Shown here piece after piece: positions 42,064-52,016 of a DNA stretch of 64,000 bases; positions within the stretch are counted from its first letter, which is position 1, and each line of letters starts with the position of its first letter. This DNA is from Phytoactinopolyspora halotolerans (GTDB taxonomy: Bacteria; Actinomycetota; Actinomycetes; Jiangellales; Jiangellaceae), in assembly GCF_010550675.1 (NCBI RefSeq), contig NZ_JAAGOA010000009.1, forward strand, positions 62,001 to 126,000. Reading direction: 5' to 3'. Under the pieces are notes generated by a model. It had not been told where the DNA came from. It was given only the letters and a program-made list of their open reading frames with translations, and did not search any database. Made by a program: the position numbers and the translations under genes.

Positions 42064-42651
42064 ATGAGCGACGAGTTCGACGCCGTGCTGAGCTCGGTCG
42101 GACCGCGGCTGCGCGATTTGCGACGTCGCAGCGGAGCCACCCTGGCGACGCTGTCGGAGAGCACCGGTATCCCGATCAGCACCCTGTCCCGGCTGGAATC
42201 CGGGCAACGCAAGCCGGGCTTGGAACTGTTGCTCCCGCTGGCGAAGGCCTACCACGTGCCCCTCGACGAACTCGTCGGCGCCCCGGCCAGCGGCGACCCC
42301 CGGGTGCATCCACGCCCGTTCAACCACAACGGCATGACCGTCATCCCGCTGACACGTAAACCCGGTGGCTTGCAGGTGCGCAAGCAGATTCTCCCGGCTG
42401 GCCTGACCGACCGTCTCGAGCCCGATCTGCGCTCCCATGAGGGATATCACTGGCTGTATGTCCTCAGCGGGCGGCTGCGGATGATCCTCGGCAGCCAGGA
42501 CTTCGTCCTCGCCGCCGGAGAGGTCGCCGAGTTCGACACGCATCTCCCGCACTGGTTCGGCAATGCCGACGCCGACCCGGTGGAGTTCCTGAGCATTCTC
42601 GGTCCCCAGGGCGAACGTTTCCATGTCAAGGCCCGCTATCGACCCGGATGA
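42064..42651 (+). CDS. XRE-family regulator with C-terminal cupin domain
   Basis: 195-aa regulator. The helix-turn-helix is GPRLRDLRRRSGATLATLSE plus STGIPISTLSRLESGQRKPG (residues 13-52). The cupin_2 barrel covers about 100-190: HEGYHWLYVLSGRLRMILG is the ligand-sensing strand pair, and THLPHWFGN carries the second metal His. Such proteins sense a small molecule in the barrel and control adjacent metabolic genes, here the divergent methyltransferase. Start ATG 42064. Confidence 0.92.
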   Translation: MSDEFDAVLSSVGPRLRDLRRRSGATLATLSESTGIPISTLSRLESGQRKPGLELLLPLAKAYHVPLDELVGAPASGDPRVHPRPFNHNGMTVIPLTRKPGGLQVRKQILPAGLTDRLEPDLRSHEGYHWLYVLSGRLRMILGSQDFVLAAGEVAEFDTHLPHWFGNADADPVEFLSILGPQGERFHVKARYRPG

Positions 42652-42754
42652 CCTGGCCTCCCCGGCCGGATGCGCGCCGGGTGACGCGTGCGGGACGAGT
42701 GACGCGTGCGGGGCGGGTCGCCGAAGACGCCGTCGTTGCGACCTCCCGCTCCGG

Positions 42755-43711
42755 CTATGACGTGGCGGCGCGTGCGAGCAGGCCGCTCAGCTCGCGGCAG
42801 TACTCGGTGAACTCCGGCGGCTGCTCGACGGTGAAGTCGATGCCGCGGATCGCCACGATGACGGCCAGCCACTCGAGGGAGTCCACCCACGCCGTGTACC
42901 GGCACCGAGCGTCGTCGATCGACTCCAGCACGCCGTCGCGGGGGAAGAACCGGTTGCCAACCTGATCGATCGGTGCGTGGAAGGTGATGACCGCGCGAAT
43001 CCTGGGCTCGCGGAAGGATGCCTCGACGTACTCAGCAGCCGTGTCCGCGGGCAGCCGCCGCGGCGCGAAGTTCCGGCCGGTCGCCTCGACGTCGCTGATC
43101 CGGTCCAGCCGGAAGGTGCGCCAGCCGTGCCGTTCGAGGTCCCACGCCAGCAGGTACCAGCGCTGTCGGGAGAGCACCTGCCGGTACGGCTCGACATCGC
43201 GACGGCTGGCGGCACCCTCGCGATCGGTGTAGACGAACCGGATCCGTTCACGTCGCTGGATCGCCCGGCCCACGGCGCTGAGCACCTCGATCCGCACCTC
43301 GGCCGGCGCTCGGCCGGCGCCGGTCTCGGTGGCCTCGAGCACGGCGGCCATCGTGCGTCGCAGCCGTGCCGGCAGCACCTGCTCGAGCTTGCGCAACGCG
43401 CCGCTCGCCGCGTCGTCGGCGGACTCCCCCAGCGACACCTGTGCGGCGAGCCGGAGACCGAGGCCGACCGCCACCGCCTCGTCGTCGTTGAGCAACAGCG
43501 GCGGCATGGCCGAGCCCGCCACCAGACGGTAGTAGCCGCCCGGCCCAGCCTGCGTCTGTACCGGGTACCCCAGCTCACGCAGCCGCTCGACGTCGCGACG
43601 CAAGGTGCGCGGGCTGGTCTCCAGCCTGCGCGCGAGTTCCGCGCCGCTGAATTCTTGGCCGTTCTGCAGCACCGATAGCAGCGCGAGCATGCGCCGGCTC
43701 GGATCGCTCAT
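42755..43711 (-). CDS. WYL-domain regulator (DeoR-like HTH, YafY type)
   Basis: 318-aa regulator. MSDPSRRMLALLSVLQNGQE and ARRLETSPRTLRRDVERLRE form the N-terminal helix-turn-helix. The WYL domain follows from about 145 (RIRFVYTDREGAASRRDVEPYR, then RWYLLAWDLERHGWRTFRLDRI), then the WCX extension. WYL domains bind nucleic acid or small ligands and regulate DNA-damage or stress genes. It diverges from the UvrA-like gene at 43829 and may regulate it. The 103 bp beyond its stop holds two copies of GTGACGCGTGCGGG, otherwise nothing. Confidence 0.9.
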   Translation of the reverse strand: MSDPSRRMLALLSVLQNGQEFSGAELARRLETSPRTLRRDVERLRELGYPVQTQAGPGGYYRLVAGSAMPPLLLNDDEAVAVGLGLRLAAQVSLGESADDAASGALRKLEQVLPARLRRTMAAVLEATETGAGRAPAEVRIEVLSAVGRAIQRRERIRFVYTDREGAASRRDVEPYRQVLSRQRWYLLAWDLERHGWRTFRLDRISDVEATGRNFAPRRLPADTAAEYVEASFREPRIRAVITFHAPIDQVGNRFFPRDGVLESIDDARCRYTAWVDSLEWLAVIVAIRGIDFTVEQPPEFTEYCRELSGLLARAATS

Positions 43712-43828
43712 GGATGCATCGCCGTTCGAACTCCGAGGGCGAACTCCCCGGCTCGATGAACGTCCCCGGGGCCCTTTCCTCGCTAGTTGTGGACAGAATC
43801 TGGCCACAACACTACCTAGCCTCGAGGT

Positions 43829-46165
43829 ATGGCAACAACACGAAACCCGGGACCGCGCCGCCAGCCGGACCCGCCGCTCGGTGCTACGCGCGACCGCATC
43901 ACTGTCGTCGGCGCCCGCGAGAACAACCTGAAGAACCTCACCGTCGAGATCCCGAAGGACGCCGTCACGGTTGTCACCGGCGTGTCCGGATCCGGAAAAT
44001 CGTCACTGGTATTCGACACGATCGCCGCCGAGTCGCAGCGCCAGCTGAACGAGACCTTCCCGGCGTTCGTACGCAACCGGTTGCCGCACCACCGCCAGCC
44101 CGACGTGGACACGATGCACAACCTGCCGCCCGCGATCGTCGTCGACCAGCGTCCTCTCGGCCGCAACGCCCGGTCCACCGTAGGCACCGCCACCGAGGCG
44201 TACACCCTGCTGCGACTGCTCTACTCGCGGGCGAGCACACCGTTCGTCGGCTACTCCCCCGCGTTCTCGTTCAACGATCCCAGCGGCATGTGCCCGCGTT
44301 GCCAGGGCCTCGGTGCCGTCGACGACATCGACATCGACCGTCTCATCGACCGTGACCGTTCGCTCATCGACGGCGCCATCCGGTTCCCGACGTTCCTGCC
44401 CGGCACGGTGCGCTGGAAGCGCTACATCGACTGCGGGCTGTTCGACAACCACAAGCCGCTGCGCGATTACACCGACGACGAGTGGCACACGCTGCTGCAC
44501 GGTGAGGGGTTCAAACCGCCGGATCCCTCCCCCGGCTGGCCGCCGAGCTCCCACTACGAGGGAGTGCTGCCCCGGTTCCGGCGCATGTACCTCGCGGTTA
44601 ATCAGGACAAGCTGCCCGCCCACGTCGTGGACGCGATCGACGACGTCGTCACCCGCCGGGTCTGCCCCGGCTGCGGCGGGGCCAGGCTGACGCAGGCCGC
44701 CCTGACCGCGACGGTCGAGGGTCGCACCATCGCCGAGTGCGTGACGATGGAGGTGCGCGATCTGGCCGCCGCGTTGCGCCGTGTCGACATCCCACCGGTG
44801 AAGACGGTCGTCGCCGCCCTGGTGGACCGGCTCGAGGCGTTGGTCGACGTCGGGCTCGGATACCTGACCCTGAACCGGGAGACGCCCAGTCTCTCCGGCG
44901 GCGAGGCGCAGCGGGTGAAACTCGTCCGGCACCTCGGCTCCAGCCTCAGCGGCCTGCTCTACGTGCTGGACGAGCCGAGCATCGGGCTGCACCCGCACGA
45001 CATCGGGCGGCTGAACCGGCTGATCCGCCGGCTGCGCGACAAAGGCAACACGGTCCTGCTGGTCGAGCACGATCCCGAGGTCATCCGCGTCGCCGACCAC
45101 CTGATCGAGCTCGGCCCGGGGGCCGGCACCGCAGGCGGCGAGATCCTCTACAACGGGGACCTCGACGGTGCTCGAGCGTCGAACACCCCCACCGGCGCGG
45201 CGCTGCGACAGCGACCGGTCATCAAGCCGCGGCCGAGAACCGCCACCGGTGGGATCGAGATCACCCATGCACGGCGGCACAACCTCGCCGACGTCACCGT
45301 CAGCATCCCGCGCGGCGTTCTGACGGTGGTGACCGGGGTGGCCGGCTCCGGTAAGAGCAGCCTGGTCACCGGGGTATTGCCGCGCGTGTGCCCAGACGTG
45401 GTCATCGTCGACCAATCGGCCGTGCACGGCTCGCGGCGTTCCACCCCGGCCAGTTTCACCGGGGTGCTCGACCCGATCCGCCGGTTGTTCGCCCGCGTCA
45501 ACGGCGTACGCCCCGCGTTGTTCAGCGCCAACTCCGAGGGCGGGTGCCCGCGGTGTCGCGGCCTCGGCGTGATCGAGACCGACCTGGCGTTCCTGGAGTC
45601 CGTCAGCACCGTCTGCGACGAGTGCGGCGGATCCCGCTACGCGCCGGCCGCGCTGGCGCACACCGTGCACGGCCGGACCATCGTCGACGTGCTGGGCTCG
45701 ACCGCGGCCGACGCGGCCGGGTTCTTCGACGCGGCGGGCGACGACGGAGCGATCGTCGAACCGCTGCGCCGCCTGGTGGACGTCGGACTCGGCTACCTCA
45801 CCCTCGACCAGCCCGTGAGCACCCTCTCCGGCGGCGAGCGGCAGCGGATCAAGCTCGCCCGCGAACTCGACGTCACCGGTCAGGTATACGTCTTCGACGA
45901 GCCGACGACGGGACTGCACCGCGCGGACACCATCCGGCTGATGGAGATCCTCGACGGCCTGGTGGATCAGGGTGCGACCGTGGTGGTCATCGAGCACGAT
46001 CCGGACGTCGTCGCCGGTGCCGACTGGGTGATCGAGCTAGGGCCGGGCGCGGGACACGACGGTGGCCGGGTCGTCGCCGCCGGCACACCGGCAGACCTGC
46101 TTGCCCACCCGCGGTCGCTCTCGGCCGAGTACCTCGGTGCTCCCCCCGGCGACGCCGCGAACTGA
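43829..46165 (+). CDS. UvrA-like ABC ATPase of the short drug-resistance type
   Basis: 778-aa relative of excinuclease subunit A. Both ATPase halves are present ([10 protein letters not shown] and [10 protein letters not shown]; signatures [11 protein letters not shown] and [15 protein letters not shown]). Zinc-type CxxC pairs are visible ([28 protein letters not shown]). True UvrA is about 950 aa with a UvrB-binding domain; this is the shorter UvrA2/DrrC class, known from daunorubicin self-resistance, which is thought to remove DNA-bound drugs. It stands alone, divergent from the WYL regulator; no uvrB or uvrC is near. Confidence 0.9.
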   Translation: MATTRNPGPRRQPDPPLGATRDRITVVGARENNLKNLTVEIPKDAVTVVTGVSGSGKSSLVFDTIAAESQRQLNETFPAFVRNRLPHHRQPDVDTMHNLPPAIVVDQRPLGRNARSTVGTATEAYTLLRLLYSRASTPFVGYSPAFSFNDPSGMCPRCQGLGAVDDIDIDRLIDRDRSLIDGAIRFPTFLPGTVRWKRYIDCGLFDNHKPLRDYTDDEWHTLLHGEGFKPPDPSPGWPPSSHYEGVLPRFRRMYLAVNQDKLPAHVVDAIDDVVTRRVCPGCGGARLTQAALTATVEGRTIAECVTMEVRDLAAALRRVDIPPVKTVVAALVDRLEALVDVGLGYLTLNRETPSLSGGEAQRVKLVRHLGSSLSGLLYVLDEPSIGLHPHDIGRLNRLIRRLRDKGNTVLLVEHDPEVIRVADHLIELGPGAGTAGGEILYNGDLDGARASNTPTGAALRQRPVIKPRPRTATGGIEITHARRHNLADVTVSIPRGVLTVVTGVAGSGKSSLVTGVLPRVCPDVVIVDQSAVHGSRRSTPASFTGVLDPIRRLFARVNGVRPALFSANSEGGCPRCRGLGVIETDLAFLESVSTVCDECGGSRYAPAALAHTVHGRTIVDVLGSTAADAAGFFDAAGDDGAIVEPLRRLVDVGLGYLTLDQPVSTLSGGERQRIKLARELDVTGQVYVFDEPTTGLHRADTIRLMEILDGLVDQGATVVVIEHDPDVVAGADWVIELGPGAGHDGGRVVAAGTPADLLAHPRSLSAEYLGAPPGDAAN

Positions 46166-46187
46166 CCGATCAGCGACGAGTGCCCGG

Positions 46188-47810
46188 CTAGCGGCCCAGG
46201 ACGGCCATCGCCGCGGCACGCCCGGGTATCCCGCTGACGCCGCCGCCGCGGCGCGCGCCCGCGCCACAGATCAGCACGCGGGGGTGTGCCGTCTCCACCC
46301 CCCAGCGGCCAGGACCGTCGCCGGGCACGCCGGTCTCCTCCGCGTGCGGCCAGGACAGGTTCCGGTGGAAGATGTGCCCGCCGGGCAGGCCGATCTCGTC
46401 CTCCAGGTCCAGCGGGGTCCGGGCCTCCACGCATGGCCGCCCGTCGGAATCCGTGTACAGGCAGTCCTCGATCGGCTCGGCCAGCACGTCGTCGAGCGAA
46501 CGGAACACCGAGCGCAGCGCGACGTCACGGGCGCGCTCGTTCCGTCCGCGGAACAGGCGGGCCGGCATGTGCAGGGCGAACAACGTCAGCGTGTGCACAC
46601 CCTCGGCGCGCAGCCCCGGACCGAGCACGGACGCGTCGGTGAGCGAGTGGCAGTACACCTCGCAGGGCGCGAGGTCGGGGACCCAGCCCGCCTCCGCCTG
46701 CGCGTACGCGGCACGCAGCTGTGTCATCCGCTCGTTGACGTGAAGCGTCCCGGCGAACGCGCTGGCCGGGTCGACGTCGCTGCGTAGCCGCGGCAGCCGC
46801 CGCAGCAGCATGTTGACCTTCAGTTGGGATCCTTCCGGTTCCCGCCGATCCGGTTCGGGACTGTCCCCCGGCTCAGGGCTGCCGTCCAGGTCAGAGCCGT
46901 CATCCGGTTCGGTGCTGTCCGCCTGCTCGCCCAGCAGCCGGCGCATCGTCGCCGGGGCGCATCCGAACAGGACATGACCGGCGCCGACCCGTCGCTGGTT
47001 GCCGTCCGCGTCGGTGAAGACCACCTCGCCCTCCGGATCCACCGCCGTCACCTCGGCGCGGACGCGGATGTCCGCCCCCGCGCTCAACGCCGCCTCGTGC
47101 AACCCCTCCGTGACCGCTCCCATACCGCCCACGGGCACGTCCCAGCTTCCGGTGCCGTTGCCGATCACGTGGTAGAGAAAGCAGCGGTTCCCCAGGAGCT
47201 CCGGGTCGTCGTCGAGGTCGGCGAAGGTGCCGATCAGAGCATCGGTCAACACGGTGCCACGCACCGCGTCGTGCGCGAAGCGACGGCTCACCGAGGCCGC
47301 GAGCGGCTCCTCGAACAGCATCCGCCACGTGTCGTCGTCATCGACGACGGCGCGCAGCTGCGAGCGCGACATCAGCGGCTCGACCATGGTCGGGAACAGG
47401 CGCGTCGCGGCGCGGCCGAGCCGGCCGTAGAACTCCCGCCAGGCCGCATACTCGCGCTCGTCGCCAGTGATCTTGGCGAACGAGGTGCCGGTGCGGCCGT
47501 CGTCGGCACCGTCCACCAGCAGACCAGCGTCGCCGACCGGTGTGTACGACGAGATCTGCCGACGACGCAGCTCGACCGGCAGCCGGAGCTCGGAGATGAT
47601 CTGCCGCGGCAGCAACGAGACCAGGTATGAGTAGCGGGACAGCCGCGCGTCGGCACCCGGGAAGACCGCCGCCGACACCGCCGCGCCGCCGACGCGGTCC
47701 AGCCGTTCCAGCACCAGCACGCTCCGGCCTGCCCTCGCCAGGTAGGCGGCCGCGGTCAGCCCGTTGTGGCCGCCGCCGACCACGACGGCGTCGTAATATC
47801 CGGCCGTCAT
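46188..47810 (-). CDS. FAD-dependent oxidoreductase of the phytoene desaturase/PYROXD2 type
   Basis: 540-aa flavoprotein. The dinucleotide site is VVVGGGHNGLTAAAYLARAG (about residues 9-28), then VLERLDRVGG. Late blocks GGHIFHRNLSW and GVSGIPGRAAAMAVL are those of the CrtI-like NAD(P)/FAD group. A low-complexity acidic insert of about 35 residues (STEPDDGSDLDGSPEPGD and beyond) sits in the middle and is unusual. It probably oxidises or isomerises a hydrophobic compound; no carotenoid genes are near. The start ATG at 47810 is 22 codons into a longer open frame. Divergent from the sensor kinase gene across 289 bp with no other gene. Confidence 0.88.
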   Translation of the reverse strand: MTAGYYDAVVVGGGHNGLTAAAYLARAGRSVLVLERLDRVGGAAVSAAVFPGADARLSRYSYLVSLLPRQIISELRLPVELRRRQISSYTPVGDAGLLVDGADDGRTGTSFAKITGDEREYAAWREFYGRLGRAATRLFPTMVEPLMSRSQLRAVVDDDDTWRMLFEEPLAASVSRRFAHDAVRGTVLTDALIGTFADLDDDPELLGNRCFLYHVIGNGTGSWDVPVGGMGAVTEGLHEAALSAGADIRVRAEVTAVDPEGEVVFTDADGNQRRVGAGHVLFGCAPATMRRLLGEQADSTEPDDGSDLDGSPEPGDSPEPDRREPEGSQLKVNMLLRRLPRLRSDVDPASAFAGTLHVNERMTQLRAAYAQAEAGWVPDLAPCEVYCHSLTDASVLGPGLRAEGVHTLTLFALHMPARLFRGRNERARDVALRSVFRSLDDVLAEPIEDCLYTDSDGRPCVEARTPLDLEDEIGLPGGHIFHRNLSWPHAEETGVPGDGPGRWGVETAHPRVLICGAGARRGGGVSGIPGRAAAMAVLGR

Positions 47811-48099
47811 GCCAGACCGTTCCTCTCCGGCGCCTCTGCGTAAGGCTGCCAGAGCTATCGTGCCCCACAAAGCCATGGTTGTCTCCGGCCCTCGCCTGTG
47901 CCAGTCGATCGACGCTGTCGTCGCGTTGTCGTCGTCGGGATCGTCTCGTCGGGATCATCGTCGAGATCAGCCTGCTGAGCCGGACCGCCGCTGCTCAACC
48001 CCTAATCCGGGGAGTTCAGGGGAACCCCAGGGATCACCCTGATCCAGTGGTGGGGATACCTCCAGTGCGCACCCGGGCGGGGTCCGGCAGGATGAGACC

Positions 48100-49428
48100 G
48101 TGCAAGCTCTCACGGGCGTGACTCGGGCGGCTGCGCGGCAGCGGCTCCGGCTGACCGTGCGGGCGGCCGGGCTGATGTTCGCCTCCTGTGCGGGTCTGCT
48201 GCTCGGTTCGGTGCTCATCACCGCCATCGGCATGGCATGGTTCGTGGTGCTCCTCCCGGTGTTGCCGATCCTGGTGGCGACGGTGCGCAGATTCGCCGAC
48301 GCGCATCGCCGCTGGGCCGCAGAGCTGCTGGGCACGCCGATCCCGGCGCCGTACCGGCCGCTTCCGGACGGTCGGCTGTTTCCGCGGCTGCGCGTCCTGG
48401 CCGGCGACCCCGCCACCTGGCGGGATCTCGCCTGGCTGTTCGTCAACGCGACGGCCGGCTTGCTGTTGACCGGCGTCGCGTTCTCCCTCGCGCTGTCGAC
48501 GCTGGGCTTCGCCGGGCTGCCCCTCACCTGGCCGATCCTGCCTGTGGAGTTCACGGCGCCTCCAGACGGCCAAGAGCTGCGCTCACTCACCGGTGACTGG
48601 GGCCTGGTGGTGGTGAGCGACTGGCCGTCCGCGCTGCTCGCGTCGGTCCAGGCGATCCCGATGGCCGCGCTCTGGTGGTGGGCGACGCCGCACCTGATGC
48701 GCGTGCATGCCCGGATGACGCGGGCGCTGCTGGCGCCCACGGACGCGGCCATGCTCACCGCACGCGTGGAGCAGCTCGCCGAGTCGCGGGCCGAGACCGT
48801 CGACACCCAGGCGGCTGAGCTGCGGCGGATCGAACGCGACCTGCACGACGGCGCACAGGCGCGGCTGGTCTCGCTCGGCATGAGTCTGGGGCTGGCCGAG
48901 GAGATTCTCGCCAACAACCCGGAGGCGGCGCGTGAGCTGTTGGCCGAGGCACGCGAGTCGACCGGTCAGGCGCTCGCCGAGCTACGGGATCTGGTGCGCG
49001 GGATCCATCCGCCGGTGCTGGCCGATCGTGGCCTGGCCGGTGCGGTGCAGGCCGTCGCGCTCGCGCACCCGGGCGAGGTGGACGTCACGGTGGAGCTGCC
49101 CGGACGTCCGGACGCGCCGGTGGAGTCGGCCGCGTATTTCGCCGTCGCGGAGGCGCTGACCAATGTCGCCAAACACGCGCACGCGAACCGGGCGTGGGTG
49201 CAGATCTGGTACGACGGCGGCCTGCTCAAGCTCGCCGTCGGCGACGACGGCCGCGGTGGTGCCCGGGTCCAGCCGGGTGGCGGGCTGCACGGACTGGAGC
49301 GTCGTCTGGCAGCATTCGATGGGACACTCTCGGTCACCAGTCCGCCGGGCGGGCCGACCGTCATCACCATGGAGCTGCCGTGCGCGTTGTCATCGCCGAA
49401 GACCTCGCCCTTCTCCGCGACGGATTGA
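48100..49428 (+). CDS. Sensor histidine kinase (NarL/DesK-type)
   Basis: 442-aa membrane kinase. Four spans lie in residues 20-210, matching the putative sensor domain. The HisKA_3 box RRIERDLHDGAQARLVSLGMS holds the phospho-His at 249 (split: LHDGAQ). The ATPase domain has ALTNVAKHAHANRAWVQI and VGDDGRGGA. The protein autophosphorylates on His and passes the group to the regulator encoded next. GTG start at 48100. It overlaps the regulator gene by 49 bp. It is the intact counterpart of the kinase remnant at 28239-28557. Confidence 0.93.
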   Translation: MQALTGVTRAAARQRLRLTVRAAGLMFASCAGLLLGSVLITAIGMAWFVVLLPVLPILVATVRRFADAHRRWAAELLGTPIPAPYRPLPDGRLFPRLRVLAGDPATWRDLAWLFVNATAGLLLTGVAFSLALSTLGFAGLPLTWPILPVEFTAPPDGQELRSLTGDWGLVVVSDWPSALLASVQAIPMAALWWWATPHLMRVHARMTRALLAPTDAAMLTARVEQLAESRAETVDTQAAELRRIERDLHDGAQARLVSLGMSLGLAEEILANNPEAARELLAEARESTGQALAELRDLVRGIHPPVLADRGLAGAVQAVALAHPGEVDVTVELPGRPDAPVESAAYFAVAEALTNVAKHAHANRAWVQIWYDGGLLKLAVGDDGRGGARVQPGGGLHGLERRLAAFDGTLSVTSPPGGPTVITMELPCALSSPKTSPFSATD

Positions 49429-50024
49429 TCCGGCTGCTCGAGGCGCACGGCATGCAGGTGGTCGAGGCGGTGGACAACGGACCGTCACTGCTGCGGGCGC
49501 TGCTCACCCACCGGCCGGATGTGGCGGTCGTCGACGTACGGCTGCCGCCCGACCACACCGACGAGGGTCTGCGCACGGCGATCGAGGCTCGTCGCCAGGT
49601 GCCTGGCCTTCCGGTGCTGATCCTCTCCCAGTACGTCGAGCAGCTGTACGCGCGGGAGCTGCTCGCGGCCCAGGAGGGCGGCGTCGGCTACCTGCTGAAG
49701 GAACGTGTCTCCGACGTCGCCCAGTTCGTCGATGCGGTGCGCCGGGTCGCCGACGGCGGCACCGCCATGGACCCCGAGGTGGTTCACCAACTGCTGTCCA
49801 AGCGCGCGCACGACGAGCCGCTCAGCCGGCTGACCGCCAGGGAGCACGAGGTGCTGACGTTGATGGCCGAAGGCCGGACGAACGCGGCGATCGCGGCCCG
49901 GCTGTCGGTCACCCTCAAGGCGGTCGACAAGCACGTCGGCAACATCTTTCTCAAGCTGGGCCTGCCGGCATCCGAGGACGACAACCGTCGCGTCCTGGCC
50001 GTCCTCGCCTATCTGGAGAAGTAA
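49380..50024 (+). CDS. LuxR/NarL-family response regulator
   Basis: 214-aa regulator. The receiver domain begins VRVVIAEDLALLRDGLIRLL; the phospho-acceptor is Asp52 (VAVVDVRLPP) and Lys is in YLLKERV. The LuxR helix-turn-helix is in LTAREHEVLTLMAEGRTNAA to KAVDKHVGNIFLKLGL (about 148-200). GTG start at 49380 with GGAG upstream, within the kinase gene. It pairs with the kinase; targets are not evident. Its C-terminus resembles the orphan regulator end at 28239, which helped to identify that remnant. Confidence 0.94.
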   Translation: MRVVIAEDLALLRDGLIRLLEAHGMQVVEAVDNGPSLLRALLTHRPDVAVVDVRLPPDHTDEGLRTAIEARRQVPGLPVLILSQYVEQLYARELLAAQEGGVGYLLKERVSDVAQFVDAVRRVADGGTAMDPEVVHQLLSKRAHDEPLSRLTAREHEVLTLMAEGRTNAAIAARLSVTLKAVDKHVGNIFLKLGLPASEDDNRRVLAVLAYLEK

Positions 50025-50041
50025 CGGCGGGGACCGTCACG

Positions 50042-50103
50042 TCGTGGGCTCACGTCACGTGTGGACGGGCTGGGGATGCGCCAAGCGTGACGTGAGCCCA
50101 CGA
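50042..50103. terminator. 18-bp-arm palindrome between convergent genes
   Basis: Arms 50042-50059 and 50086-50103 are exact complements (CGTGGGCTCACGTCACG type) with a 26-nt loop. It begins 18 bp behind the response-regulator stop and ends 9 bp before the stop of the opposing methyltransferase, so it is suited to end transcription from both sides. The sequence is not related to the ATGATCAT family. Confidence 0.7.
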
Positions 50104-50111
50104 GGTTCACG

Positions 50112-51167
50112 TCACCGCCGGGCACGGAAGGTCGCGACGGACACGGACGCGGTGACGTTCGTCCGCGCCCCGCCGGCCGCGGCGTCGGCTACCAGCGTCT
50201 CCCGCAGCGTCGCGTCGTCCACGTGATGCGCGCTCGGTCCCATCCGGATCAGGCGCGCGACGTTGTCGGGATCAAGCTCGAGGGAGAAGGTCAGTTCGTC
50301 GCGCGACACCGGGGCGAACCTCTCTCCCAGCGCCTGCTCGACACGCTCGTCCTTGCGCTCGTCCACGGAGAGCATGCCGGACGCCCCGAACCTGCCGACC
50401 AGCTCGGCCAGGTGCGCTGACGTCGGCGTCACCACGACGAGCACGCCGTCCGGACTCAGGACGCGGTGGAACTCGGCGGCGTTGCGGGGCGCGAACACGT
50501 CCAGGATCGCTGTCGCCGCGCCGTCCGCGACCGGCAGCACGTCCCAGGCGTCCGCGCCCACGGCGGCGATGCGCGGATGCGCCTTGGCCGCACGGCGCAG
50601 CGCGTACGTCGAGACGTCGATGGCCACACCCCATGGGGCGCGCCCACCGGCCGCGGGCCGGGCATCCAGCCCACGCTCGAGCACGTCCAGCGTTCGCCGG
50701 AGGTAGTAGCCGGTCCCCGCGCCTATGTCGACCACCAGGGGCGGCGCAGGATCGGCACCGGCGGCATCGTCCCGCACGGTGTTCCCCACGGCGCGCGCGA
50801 CGGCGTCGGCGATCGGCGCGTAGTGCCCTGCGTCCAGGAACTCGGTGCGGGCGGCGACCATGTCCGCGGTGTCCGCCGTGCCCCGGGGTTTGCGGCCGGA
50901 GCGTAGGTTGACATAACCCTGCCGGGCGACGTCGAAGGAATGCCCGGACGCGCACCGCAGCGCCGACCCGGCCGTCCGTACCGTCGCCTCCGCCTCCGGC
51001 GCGCCACCGCCCGGGCTTGCGCGCACGACGGTCAGCCGGGCACGGCACACCGGGCAGGCCAACGCATCGACCAGCTTCGCCTCCAGCACCGCCGGGCCGC
51101 CGACAGCGCCATTGCCGGTGAGCGGTCCGACGACGTCATCAGAGGTCACAATCGTCGATCCTGCCAC
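50112..51167 (-). CDS. RlmA-family 23S rRNA (guanine-N1) methyltransferase-like protein
   Basis: 351-aa protein. A zinc-finger-like module has Cys38 and Cys41 (CPVC), then Cys72 and His76 (RCASGHSFDVARQGYVNL). The SAM domain follows with VDIGAGTGYYLRRT and FAPRNAAEFHRVL. This is the RlmA layout: RlmA(I) methylates G745 and the Gram-positive RlmA(II)/TlrB G748, and TlrB gives tylosin resistance. The protein is about 70 residues longer than TlrB. A later start (GTG at the VLEAKL segment, near residue 27) would bring it closer. Whether it protects against macrolides or is a housekeeping enzyme cannot be told. Confidence 0.85.
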   Translation of the reverse strand: MAGSTIVTSDDVVGPLTGNGAVGGPAVLEAKLVDALACPVCRARLTVVRASPGGGAPEAEATVRTAGSALRCASGHSFDVARQGYVNLRSGRKPRGTADTADMVAARTEFLDAGHYAPIADAVARAVGNTVRDDAAGADPAPPLVVDIGAGTGYYLRRTLDVLERGLDARPAAGGRAPWGVAIDVSTYALRRAAKAHPRIAAVGADAWDVLPVADGAATAILDVFAPRNAAEFHRVLSPDGVLVVVTPTSAHLAELVGRFGASGMLSVDERKDERVEQALGERFAPVSRDELTFSLELDPDNVARLIRMGPSAHHVDDATLRETLVADAAAGGARTNVTASVSVATFRARR

Positions 51168-51182
51168 GTGTCCGTTCGCCGG

Positions 51183-52016
51183 TCAGCTCGTGGTCCGGCG
51201 ACGGAACAGCCGCGCGGACACGGGGATGACGATGACGAGGATGCCGACGGTCCAGACAACCGCTTGCCACGCGCTGTCGCCGATCGGCGTGCCCATGAGC
51301 AGGCCCCGGACCGTCTCGATGATCGGGGTGATCGGCTGGTGCTCGCTGAAGCCGCGCAAGGCGGCGGGCATCGTCTCGACCGGGACGAACGCGCTGCTCA
51401 TATAGGGCAGGAAGAGAATGAAGAAGGTGAAACCGCTTGCGGCATCCGCGCTCTTCGCGATCAGGCCGAACATCACCGATACCCAGGTCATCATCAGGAT
51501 GAACAGGGAGATCACCCCGACGGCGGCGACCCAGTCCAGGAACGAGGCGCTGGGCCGGAACCCGATCAGCAGCGCCACGCCGACCACCAGCGCCGTGGAG
51601 AACAGGTTGCGGGCCAGGCTGGCGACCACGTGTCCGAGAACGACGATCCAGTTCGTGATGGGCAGCGAACGGAACCGGTCCATCACGCCGGTGGTCATGT
51701 CCGTGGTGACGCTGACGGCGGTGGTCGCGGCGCTGAACCCGGCGGTGAGCAGGATGACGCCGGGGACGACGTAGTCGACATAGTCCGACTGGGCGATGCC
51801 CGCCTCGAGCGCACCGCCGAAGACGTAGACGAAGAGCAGCAGCAACATCATCGGCAGGAACACACCCATGAAGAGGGCGTCCCCGTTGCGCACGGTGTGC
51901 CGCAGGCTCCGGCCGATCAGCACCCAGGCGTCGGCGATGTTCCACGCCAGGCTGGGCCGGGGCGCCGGGTGCCGCTGGTGCCGACGGGTGGGTTCTGCGT
52001 ATGTCGTGGTGGTCAT
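51183..52016 (-). CDS. ABC-2 type drug exporter permease (DrrB-like)
   Basis: 277-aa membrane protein with six spans. HTVRNGDALFMGVFLPMML opens the first; FSAATTAVSVTTDMTTGVMDRFRSLP is the loop typical of DrrB-like permeases, and SSAFVPVETMPAALRGFSEHQPITP follows the fifth span. Its start overlaps the ATPase stop by 4 bp. With the ATPase it forms an exporter controlled by the divergent TetR gene. The family exports anthracyclines and other hydrophobic drugs. Confidence 0.92.
   Translation of the reverse strand: MTTTTYAEPTRRHQRHPAPRPSLAWNIADAWVLIGRSLRHTVRNGDALFMGVFLPMMLLLLFVYVFGGALEAGIAQSDYVDYVVPGVILLTAGFSAATTAVSVTTDMTTGVMDRFRSLPITNWIVVLGHVVASLARNLFSTALVVGVALLIGFRPSASFLDWVAAVGVISLFILMMTWVSVMFGLIAKSADAASGFTFFILFLPYMSSAFVPVETMPAALRGFSEHQPITPIIETVRGLLMGTPIGDSAWQAVVWTVGILVIVIPVSARLFRRRTTS

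Noticed and set aside
43829-46165. Housekeeping uvrA
   Set aside because: It is about 170 residues too short, lacks the UvrB-binding region and has no uvr neighbours; it fits the UvrA2/DrrC class.
47811-48099. Response-regulator box in the oxidoreductase/kinase promoter
   Set aside because: Several GGGATC/GATCC fragments are seen near 48025-48055, but no convincing symmetric site could be defined.
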